Shown: piece after piece, positions 57,249 through 64,000 of the stretch | Layout: each line of letters begins with the position of its first letter | How positions within the stretch are numbered: position 1 is the first letter of the stretch | Source of the DNA: UMGS1696 sp964457685 | Lineage (GTDB): Bacteria > Bacillota > Clostridia > Oscillospirales > CAG-272 | Assembly: GCA_964457685.1 (NCBI GenBank) | Contig: CAYWFS010000002.1 | Coordinates: forward strand, 7,266 to 71,265 | Length of the DNA stretch: 64,000 bases | Reading direction: 5' to 3' | Translations under genes and position numbers: made by a program | Notes under the pieces: model-generated | The model's database searches: none | The model's input: the letters and a program-made list of their open reading frames with translations, nothing else | Told to the model about the DNA's origin: nothing

Positions 57249-60200
57249 TTATGCCTTGAATACTTCAAACATATTGATTCTTACCGTGTGACCGTTATTC
57301 TGCTCTGCATTTGTGATGTAAAGTCTTACAAAACGTGCGGAAACGGGTGCGAACGAGCGATGTGTTGTGTTGTCGGAGTTACCGGTTACGGAGTCCGCTG
57401 TCTTCCATTCATCGTTTTCGTCAGCCTTATATTCAAGTCTGAAGTCCTTGGTATTGTAGCCTGCGGATTCCTGAGCACCTGCGTGCATTACGAACCAGCC
57501 GCCGATTTCGGTTACTTCGCCTATATCAACCTCAAGCCAGCTGATATTATCCTTGGAAGCCGCACACCACTTTGTATTGGGATCGCCGTTTATAGCGTGT
57601 GCTCCTGTTTCTCTTTCGTTGAAGTCACTGCTTGTCTTCCAGGACTTATTGAGAATAACATTTTCGCCGAGCTTTTCTGCAACAGCCTTTACGGTAATAT
57701 CGTGGTCGGGAACCTTTACTACAGCTTCGTTATCACATTCAACTGTGATATATTCGCTGTCCCATCCCTTGAAGAGATAGCCGTTTGAATAGCTGTCGGT
57801 CTTGATTACAGCAGCCTTGCCCTCTTCACGGGAAATTACGGTCTCCTTACCGCCGATACCGATTATTGTGATATTGCGGAGGGGTGCATTCTTTCTGTCA
57901 ACTCTGTCGTAGAGAGGTGCAAGAGGTGTAGTATCATCGTTACCGCTCTTTGTAAAGGTTGCAGCCATAACAACGAGATCCTTATCGCAAGGAAGAACTA
58001 CTTCTGTAGCTCCTGTTACGGGAATAGCATACTTGAAGAGGTAAGCGAAGAGATAGAGTCTGTCGCCGTTCTTGTCGTGAGTATGAGTGTAGTTTACGGC
58101 AATTTCATCACGCTTTACGAGAGGAGTCTTACCGTTAACGAGCTGTTCCCATGCACCTACATTTTCACGGAAGTCCTGAACGCTTACGGGAACTGTCTTT
58201 CCGTCAACAGTGAAGTCGAAGGTCTTGTCTCCGTTTGCACTTGCGGCAAGGATATAGAGCTTGTCTACACCTGCGGGAACCGCTATCTTCTGACCCTCGC
58301 CTACGACAGCGTTATGAGCAACTGCTGGTGCAAGCTTGAAGGATACGCCGCCTGCCACAACATTTTCGGAGTAAAGCTCGGAGGGGATGGAAATTCCGTC
58401 TGCAAAGCCTTCGGATACTGTAGCGGAGTTGAAGGTTGTAACTCTCTTTGTATAAGGAAGCTTTACATGGATTTCTTCTGTAGCTTCAGCCTTGTTTGCA
58501 ACGGGAGCAACGGTTATAGCAAATGTCTTTACGGCATAAGGAGTGAGTGTGAACTCAAACTTGTTTCCGTCAAACGCAACGGGAGCTATTTCATCCTCGT
58601 AGCCGTTTGTTTCTGTAACGGATGTAAGGTTTCCAACGAAGCTGAGAGTGCAGTTTTCGCTACCCTTGCCCGAGGTTTCCTGAACTCTGACAATGATTCT
58701 CTCTCCCTTTTCCTCTTTCTTTATCGCACGGATAACAACATTGTCATCGCTTACGGATACGAAAGAAACAGACTTGTTTTCGCCTGCGTGCTTGGATGCG
58801 GTAAACGGAATCATCGGCTGGTTAAGCTCTGCGGCTTCCTTTGTTGTGCCGTTTCTGAAGCCCTTGTGACCTGCGATGGAGTAGGTGAAGATGTTCAGAC
58901 CCATATCCTGCCAGTCCTGACCGGATTCGTTAAGGAACTTTCCGAGAGGTGTGTGGATAAGAGTGAGACGGAGTGTGTTGTCGTTCGGCTTATCCATACC
59001 GTACTTACAGTCGTTCATGATGGAAACACCGTAGCTACCGTCCGCGGCAGTAAGGTCTGCCCACTGGTGAGTGCAGTGCTGATAGTAAGGATAGGAGTCT
59101 GTATTTCCGCTTTCGATAGCACCGAGACCCATATCGAATACAGCATTCGGGTTGGAAACTGTGAGCGGGAATGCTGCTCTGAGGTTGGATTTACGCTGAT
59201 ACCAGTCAACTATGTTTGCAACATCGACTCTTTCGCCGCCCTCGCAAAGTGAGATAACCTGTGTAAATGTAGAGCCTTCAAACTTCTTTGTTACCTTGAG
59301 AGAAACAACAGCGGCACCGTTATCATGGATTTCAATCTTGCAGTTGTCCTTAACTACGGCAGGTTCAACAAGTGCGTCATCCCAAACAAGCTCCCAAGAA
59401 GGCCATGTTGTACTCTTATCGGGACCGATTTCAAGTCTTGCGGGAGAAGCAAGAAGTTCAAAGTTATCGTATGCCTTATCAACGATGCTTGCAATATCGC
59501 CGTCTTCGTTTACGGTAACGATATATCTTTCGTTTTCGATGGTGTTTGCGGATACCTTGAGTGAAGTCTTAACTTCGCAGGGAGTATCGCTTTCACGAAC
59601 ATCGAATACTGTGCAGCTTACGGGAGCAACAGCAGCCTTGAATTTTACAACTGTTCTGCCGTTTTCGTTGCCGAGCTGTGCGGGTACTTCGTTTCCGTGT
59701 GCGTCGAATACACGAACATAAGGAGTCTTTACGTCAATTTCTGCTGTAACGATGTCGTTTCTGCTGTAGGAAACAGGGTTATATACGATTACGGGAGTTC
59801 CCTCAACTCTTGTGTCGAGAGTGCCTGTTATACCGCCGACAGCATTTGCAAGCTCAGATGCGAACATATTGAGTGCGATAACGTAATCGTTATAGGAGAA
59901 TACATACGCAGATGCAATGGATGTACCCGGGAGGTCATCGTGGAACTGGTGCCAGAGGAAGGTCTGCCATGCGGTAAGGAGTCTTTCTGCCGGATATTCG
60001 GAGGATGTGAGCCATGCGGAGATAACAGCCGCTCTTTCTGCGGAGTCTGCAAGAAGCTCATTCTTACGGTTCCATCTCTTGTTGATTGTATGGGAAGTAA
60101 GGGCACCTGAGCCGTGAGGAATGAGAAGCTCTCCTCTGTATTCGGGAAGCTTTTCTATTTCTTCCTTTGTAAGCTCATTGAATATCTGGTCTGTTGAGGA

Positions 60201-61019
60201 TGCGACAACCTCGTAAAGACCGTTTCCGTTGTTTTCGATAGCCTCGTTTACCATACGAACGGAGCCTTCTGTGGGAGATCCGCCGTAGTCACCGGTTCCG
60301 TAGTACATTGCTCTGTAGGGAACACCGGAATACTTTTCGTTATGCTCTATATTGTGTAAAAATTCTTCTCTCGATTCAACGGGAGCGTCATTTCCGGTTC
60401 TGTCAAACTTATATGTGTAGTCACCCTCGAGGAATGAGCCGACAACATAATTTCCGTCGGGACCAACCCATTTACCGAGGTCGAGACGGGGCTTATCCTT
60501 AACGGGCTGAGGCTTTGTTACGGAGCCGTCTTCATTGATTACGGGACCGCCGACACCCCATACAAGCTTCTGTGTGGAGAATCCGTTAAGACCCATGTGT
60601 GCTTCAATAGAGGGGAGTGCATATCTGAAGCCGAAGCAGTCTGTAAGGAAAATATCGGTACTCTTCTTGCCGAATTCCTTTTCAAAATAGCCGTTTCCGT
60701 AAAGAACCTGTCTCATAAGAGCTTCCGATGAGGGTACGTTTACGTCCATTGCGTCCCATGTACTGCCGGATACGGTCCATCTTCCGTCTGCGATATATCC
60801 CTTGAGCTTTTCATAAAGGTCGGGATAATATTCCTTAGCGAGCTTATAACGGAAAGCTCCCTCAAAATTCATTTTGTAGTGAGGATATTTTTCAATAAGC
60901 TCAAAGTTTTTTTCGAGAGTTGATTTTACGCAGTCACGAATGGTATCCTGAATAGTCCAGTTCCACTGAGTATCCAGGTGGGCATTGGCAACAACGTAAA
61001 GCTTCTTCTGCTTTTCCAT
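57249..61019 (-). CDS. GH38 alpha-mannosidase with C-terminal repeat and discoidin-like module
   Basis: 1256-residue glycosidase. The GH38 catalytic domain starts at residue 7 with ANAHLDTQWNW (metal His14, Asp16); Asp127 in FLTDCFGF aligns with the nucleophile of the usual DPFGHS-like block, and HQFHDDLPGTS near residue 365 is typical. All-beta GH38 C-terminal domains follow, then an InlB/bacterial-repeat-like segment (about 1040-1110, with YLFKGWDSEYITV and VPDHDITVKAVAE) and an F5/8 type C (discoidin) module (about 1115-1256, INGDPNTKWCAAS). No signal peptide is present, so location is unclear. GGAGG lies 9 bases before ATG 61019. Substrate: alpha-mannosides, linkage unknown. Confidence 0.92.
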   Translation of the reverse strand: MEKQKKLYVVANAHLDTQWNWTIQDTIRDCVKSTLEKNFELIEKYPHYKMNFEGAFRYKLAKEYYPDLYEKLKGYIADGRWTVSGSTWDAMDVNVPSSEALMRQVLYGNGYFEKEFGKKSTDIFLTDCFGFRYALPSIEAHMGLNGFSTQKLVWGVGGPVINEDGSVTKPQPVKDKPRLDLGKWVGPDGNYVVGSFLEGDYTYKFDRTGNDAPVESREEFLHNIEHNEKYSGVPYRAMYYGTGDYGGSPTEGSVRMVNEAIENNGNGLYEVVASSTDQIFNELTKEEIEKLPEYRGELLIPHGSGALTSHTINKRWNRKNELLADSAERAAVISAWLTSSEYPAERLLTAWQTFLWHQFHDDLPGTSIASAYVFSYNDYVIALNMFASELANAVGGITGTLDTRVEGTPVIVYNPVSYSRNDIVTAEIDVKTPYVRVFDAHGNEVPAQLGNENGRTVVKFKAAVAPVSCTVFDVRESDTPCEVKTSLKVSANTIENERYIVTVNEDGDIASIVDKAYDNFELLASPARLEIGPDKSTTWPSWELVWDDALVEPAVVKDNCKIEIHDNGAAVVSLKVTKKFEGSTFTQVISLCEGGERVDVANIVDWYQRKSNLRAAFPLTVSNPNAVFDMGLGAIESGNTDSYPYYQHCTHQWADLTAADGSYGVSIMNDCKYGMDKPNDNTLRLTLIHTPLGKFLNESGQDWQDMGLNIFTYSIAGHKGFRNGTTKEAAELNQPMIPFTASKHAGENKSVSFVSVSDDNVVIRAIKKEEKGERIIVRVQETSGKGSENCTLSFVGNLTSVTETNGYEDEIAPVAFDGNKFEFTLTPYAVKTFAITVAPVANKAEATEEIHVKLPYTKRVTTFNSATVSEGFADGISIPSELYSENVVAGGVSFKLAPAVAHNAVVGEGQKIAVPAGVDKLYILAASANGDKTFDFTVDGKTVPVSVQDFRENVGAWEQLVNGKTPLVKRDEIAVNYTHTHDKNGDRLYLFAYLFKYAIPVTGATEVVLPCDKDLVVMAATFTKSGNDDTTPLAPLYDRVDRKNAPLRNITIIGIGGKETVISREEGKAAVIKTDSYSNGYLFKGWDSEYITVECDNEAVVKVPDHDITVKAVAEKLGENVILNKSWKTSSDFNERETGAHAINGDPNTKWCAASKDNISWLEVDIGEVTEIGGWFVMHAGAQESAGYNTKDFRLEYKADENDEWKTADSVTGNSDNTTHRSFAPVSARFVRLYITNAEQNNGHTVRINMFEVFKA

Positions 61020-61117
61020 TTTTCTTTACCTCCAAAAATAATATATTATAACAGAAGCAATGTAATATAATAACGTCCGAACACTCTCAGCTTCTGAATT
61101 TTTTCTGATTTATATCA

Positions 61118-62518
61118 TCAAAGTCTTTCTTCGCAGATTTTTCTTGCAACGAAAATACCGCTTGCGGATGCGTGTGAGAGGGAGTGAGTGATTCCGCTTC
61201 CGTCTCCTATCATGTAAAGACCCTTGTAACGGCTTTCGAGGTTTTCGTCAACGGATATTTCCATATTGTAGAACTTAACCTCAACACCGTAAAGAAGTGT
61301 ATCGTCATTTGCACATCCGGGAGCAATCTTATCGAGCTGATAAATCATTTCTATAATTCCGTCGAGAATACGCTTGGGAAGTACAAGGCTGAGGTCACCG
61401 GGAGTTGCGGAAAGAGTAGGTGTTACAAGGTTTTCTTCGATTCTCTTTGCGTTGCTTCGTCTGCCTCTTACAAGGTCACCGAAACGCTGAACGATAACTC
61501 CTCCACCGAGCATATTGGAAAGTCTTGCTATGCTTTCGGCATAACCGTTACTGTCCTTGAAAGGCTCAGAGAAGTGCTTTGATACGAGAAGTGCGAAGTT
61601 TGTGTTGTCGGTGAGCATTGAGGGGTCTTCATAGCTGTGACCGTTTACCGTTACGATACCGTTTGTGTTTTCTGTAACAACGATTCCGTGAGGGTTCATG
61701 CAGAAGGTTCTTACTGCGTCCTCGTAGTTTGCGGTACGGTAGACAATCTTACTTTCATAAAGCTCATCGGTGAGGTGAGAGAATACAACAGAGGGAATTT
61801 CAACTCTTACACCGATGTCAACTCTGTTCGACTTTGTTTCGATGTCAAGCTCCTTGCAAACGTGTTCAACCCATTTACTTCCGCTTCTTCCGACAGATAC
61901 GATACAGTCACGACAGGTGTACTTATTTCCGTTCTGACAGCTTATCTCATAACCGCCGTCTATAACCGCAAGGTCTTCAACAGGGGTTTCAAAGAAAATA
62001 TCTATCTTATCACGCAGGAAGTTGTAGAGGTTTGAAAGAACGACATAGTTTTTGTCTGTTCCGAGGTGACGAACGGATGCGTCAAGAAGATTGAGCTTGT
62101 TCTGTATGCAAAGCTTCTTAAACTTGGAGCCTGCCGTTGAATAGAGGTGGGTTCCCTCTCCGCCGTAGCTCATGTTTATCTCGTCAACGTACTGCATAAG
62201 TTCGAGGGCTTTTTTCTTTCCTATATATTCATAGAGAGTGCCGCCGAAATCGTTTGTGAGATTGTATTTTCCGTCTGAGAATGCACCCGCACCGCCGAAT
62301 CCGCTCATGATGGAGCAGTGCTTACATCCTACACAGCTTTTTATTTTTTCGCCGTCTATCGGGCAGTGTCTTTTTTCAAGCGGATGACCCGACTCGAATA
62401 TAGCTACTTTAAGCTCGGGTCTCTGCTTCATAAGTTCATATGCGGAGTAGATACCACCCGGACCTGCTCCGATAATTATTACGTCATAATTCATTTGAAA
62501 TCGCCGCCGTTTTTCCAT
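61118..62518 (-). CDS. FAD-dependent dehydrogenase (COG2509-type)
   Basis: 466-residue flavoprotein. The dinucleotide fold IIIGAGPGGIYSAYEL is at the start; a cysteine-rich HCPIDGEKIKSCVGCKHC followed by GFGGAGAFSDGKYNLT is the signature of the uncharacterised COG2509 dehydrogenases, and the C-terminal MIGDGSGITHSLSHASASG completes the FAD site. Substrate and partner are unknown. I keep ATG 62518, which has AAAGGTG about 8 bases upstream; ATG 62494 directly before the fold is an alternative. It is 98 bases upstream of GH38. Confidence 0.9.
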   Translation of the reverse strand: MEKRRRFQMNYDVIIIGAGPGGIYSAYELMKQRPELKVAIFESGHPLEKRHCPIDGEKIKSCVGCKHCSIMSGFGGAGAFSDGKYNLTNDFGGTLYEYIGKKKALELMQYVDEINMSYGGEGTHLYSTAGSKFKKLCIQNKLNLLDASVRHLGTDKNYVVLSNLYNFLRDKIDIFFETPVEDLAVIDGGYEISCQNGNKYTCRDCIVSVGRSGSKWVEHVCKELDIETKSNRVDIGVRVEIPSVVFSHLTDELYESKIVYRTANYEDAVRTFCMNPHGIVVTENTNGIVTVNGHSYEDPSMLTDNTNFALLVSKHFSEPFKDSNGYAESIARLSNMLGGGVIVQRFGDLVRGRRSNAKRIEENLVTPTLSATPGDLSLVLPKRILDGIIEMIYQLDKIAPGCANDDTLLYGVEVKFYNMEISVDENLESRYKGLYMIGDGSGITHSLSHASASGIFVARKICEERL

Positions 62519-62684
62519 TTATTTGCACCTTTATACGCTGAGGGCATATGTGTGCGTATTAATTATACTCCCAAAACAACGTCAAGTCAAGAACAAACCT
62601 TTCCTTTATATAATAAATACCTATAATCGACCTTGTTCCGATTAAATTCACGTATTTGGTGAAAAAATCTCTCTAAGCGTGATG

Positions 62685-62713
62685 TTGTATTCCTTGTCGG
62701 CAGTATGTATAAT
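62685..62713 (+). promoter_or_regulatory. Sigma-A promoter of the XRE regulator with flanking direct repeat
   Basis: TTGTAT (62685-62690) and TATAAT (62708-62713), 17-base spacer. GTCGGCA occurs at 62696-62702 and again at 62730-62736, either side of the -10 box, and could be an operator pair for autoregulation. Confidence 0.6.
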
Positions 62714-62764
62714 ATAGTCAGTAAACGACGTCGGCATACAAAAGAAACAAGGAGATAAATTATT

Positions 62765-63850
62765 ATGAAACTTAACATCGGAGAGAACATAAAGCTTCTT
62801 CGCCGTGAAAAAAACATGACTCAGGAGGAGTTTTCGGAGCTTATCGGAGTATCCTGTCAATCGGTATCACGTTGGGAAAACGGCTTATGCTACCCCGACC
62901 TCGAGCTTTTACCCACAATTTCGGAGGTATTCGGAATTACCGTAGATAAGCTAATCGGAATAAATGAAGCATATGAGCGTATGCACGTTGCGGAATATCT
63001 GGAAAAATATAAAAACGCTCTGTCATGCGGAAATATAAGCGAATGCATTGAGATTGCAAGAGAGGGAGTAAAGGAATACCCGAACAACTATGAGCTTTTA
63101 AACAAGCTTATGGAAGCACTTTTCCTCTCGGGTGACGATGACGGAAATGTTCCCGATTTTGAAGAAAACAAAGTAAAATACGACAGCGAAATAACCGCTC
63201 TCGGCGAAAAAATAATCAAGCACTGCCCGAATCTCGATATAAGACTTGAAGCAACGTGGAGACTTGCGTTCAATCACTGTGAAATGGGAAGAAAAGCAAT
63301 CGGTCGCAAGATATTTGAAACACTTCCGTCAAGTGATTTTTGCAGAGAAAACGCAATGTGGTACTGTCTCGAAGACACCGAAAAGCTTCCCTACGCAAGA
63401 AATCAGGTAAATGTCGGTTACGATTTTATCATGGCAGGCATTTATCAAATTCTGTCGGAACGTCTCCTGTCAGACGAAGAACTGCTTTCCGTATGCGACA
63501 AGAGAACAAAGCTGTGTGAGCTTATATATGACGGAAACACTCCCACATCAAGCTGGGGTGATGCACGATTCCACTGCTACAAAGCCGCAACTTTAGCACG
63601 TCTCGGAAGAAATGATGAAGCTATTGCAGAGATAAAAGAAAGTATCGCAAGTGCAGAACAATTTGACGCACGTCCCGATGTAACAACCGTGTCTTCCCTT
63701 CTTATCGGTGAGACAACAACACACAAAAACGACTTTGAAACAGACGACTCTCGCACTCTTTCGGAAATACTCCGCACAAAATGGCTGAGTTCAAATGATT
63801 TCGACAGCATTCGTACAAACGATGAATTCAAAAAAATAATATCCGAATAA
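62765..63850 (+). CDS. XRE-family transcriptional regulator with helical-repeat C-terminus
   Basis: 361 residues. Residues 5-60 are a Cro/C1-type helix-turn-helix (IKLLRREKNMTQEEFSELIG, SCQSVSRWENG). The rest is predicted all-helical with TPR-like periodicity (for example ALSCGNISECIEIAREGVKE and ATLARLGRNDEAIAEIKESI), probably a peptide- or ligand-sensing domain. Such regulators are common in Clostridia with unknown targets. AAGGAG lies 10 bases before ATG 62765. Followed by a terminator. Confidence 0.9.
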   Translation: MKLNIGENIKLLRREKNMTQEEFSELIGVSCQSVSRWENGLCYPDLELLPTISEVFGITVDKLIGINEAYERMHVAEYLEKYKNALSCGNISECIEIAREGVKEYPNNYELLNKLMEALFLSGDDDGNVPDFEENKVKYDSEITALGEKIIKHCPNLDIRLEATWRLAFNHCEMGRKAIGRKIFETLPSSDFCRENAMWYCLEDTEKLPYARNQVNVGYDFIMAGIYQILSERLLSDEELLSVCDKRTKLCELIYDGNTPTSSWGDARFHCYKAATLARLGRNDEAIAEIKESIASAEQFDARPDVTTVSSLLIGETTTHKNDFETDDSRTLSEILRTKWLSSNDFDSIRTNDEFKKIISE

Positions 63851-63856
63851 ACAAAA

Positions 63857-63893
63857 AAACGGGCAGTTTCAGACGATTCTGCTCGTTTTTGTT
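63857..63893. terminator. Terminator between the XRE gene and the aminopeptidase fragment
   Basis: AACGGGCAG pairs with CTGCTCGTT (one wobble) around an 12-base loop, followed by a T-run on the plus strand and preceded by an A-run, so it works for both convergent genes. Confidence 0.82.
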
Positions 63894-63905
63894 ATTCAAT
63901 TGAAA

Positions 63906-64000
63906 TTAAAATGCCCAGTTGCCGTTTCTGAAGATCGGTACGATACTACCGTCAGCACGAACAGCGTCAATTGAAAGGTCGGGGGCACCGATCATGAAGT
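63906..64000 (-). CDS. C-terminal fragment of a probable M29-type aminopeptidase
   Basis: Only the last 31 codons are in the window, reading FMIGAPDLSIDAV then IVPIFRNGNWAF before TAA at 63906. The ending 'FMIG...D(L/M)xI...VPxFRxGNWA' is what I recall for thermophilic-type M29 aminopeptidases (AmpS), whose C-terminal Asp in this stretch binds metal. Too little remains to be certain. Confidence 0.5.
   Translation of the reverse strand, partial: FMIGAPDLSIDAVRADGSIVPIFRNGNWAF

Noticed and set aside
58077..59252. A 391-residue open frame antisense to the GH38 gene
   Set aside because: Cys/Val/Tyr-rich shadow of a long biased gene, with no family resemblance and no ribosome site.
1..64000. CRISPR array, tRNA, rRNA, prophage or insertion sequence
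   Set aside because: I looked for regularly spaced repeats, cloverleaf-like spacers, transposases and integrases and saw none; by-eye search can miss an isolated tRNA.

Overview
The window is a 64 kb piece of a low-to-mid GC Gram-positive chromosome, most likely an anaerobic, spore-forming member of the Clostridia (gut or rumen Oscillospirales-like; exact family not determinable by eye). Supporting signs are AGGAGG-type ribosome sites nearly everywhere, sigma-A promoters with TATAAT boxes, [FeFe]-hydrogenase maturation genes hydE/hydG/hydF, a GTP-type PEP carboxykinase, the split GlgC/GlgD ADP-glucose pyrophosphorylase, sortase B, and sporulation-linked ytfJ, dacF and a SleB-type hydrolase. 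One run of 100 N flanked by an exact 55-base repeat shows that this is a draft, probably metagenome-derived, assembly. I see no rRNA, tRNA, CRISPR array, prophage or insertion sequence.

Layout. 1-9.1 kb (minus strand): the conserved holB-ricT-ferredoxin-trmN6-rsmI block, then a sugar-isomerase-like TIM barrel, a cytoplasmic sulfatase, nagA and metG (cut by the window edge). 9.3-15.2 kb: a membrane-anchored protein of unknown role, a phosphotransferase, a PMM-like HAD phosphatase, rqcH, an acetyltransferase and another anchored protein. 15.4-25.3 kb (plus): a long housekeeping run, lon-engB-M50 protease-scpA-scpB-DUF2953-ytfJ-dacF-rluB-GNAT-glxK. 25.4-35.7 kb (minus): a complete glycogen cluster glgB-glgC-glgD-glgA-glgP-GH13. 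36-40.8 kb: a lexA operon carrying VOC and LsrG-like enzymes, pckG, a maltose-type acetyltransferase and a family 4 uracil-DNA glycosylase. 40.9-45.6 kb (minus): DUF951-yfhO-ruvA-ruvB. 45.8-49 kb: a small DtxR-family regulator and an AT-richer accessory patch with a secreted C39-like protein, a lipoprotein, a structured leader or small RNA, and the assembly gap. 49-53.2 kb (minus): the hydrogenase maturation operon. 53.4-64 kb: srtB-rlmA-GT2, a SleB hydrolase, a very large GH38 alpha-mannosidase, a flavoprotein, an XRE regulator and the tail of a probable M29 aminopeptidase.

How it fits together. The glycogen cluster encodes synthesis and breakdown of storage glucan, and pckG and glxK sit nearby as central-carbon enzymes. 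HydEFG with a TM1266-like protein build the H-cluster of an [FeFe] hydrogenase encoded elsewhere. The sulfatase/NagA/TIM-barrel group and the GH38 enzyme suggest intracellular processing of host-type or mucin-type glycans.

The most unusual items are: (i) a roughly 52-54-base palindromic element found twice, each time in the loop of a terminator between convergent genes; (ii) the accessory patch at 46.3-48.9 kb with an internally duplicated C39-like secreted protein behind a strong promoter, a structured leader and an intrinsic terminator; (iii) VOC and LsrG-like enzymes apparently under LexA control; and (iv) a GH38 enzyme with a C-terminal discoidin-like module but no export signal.
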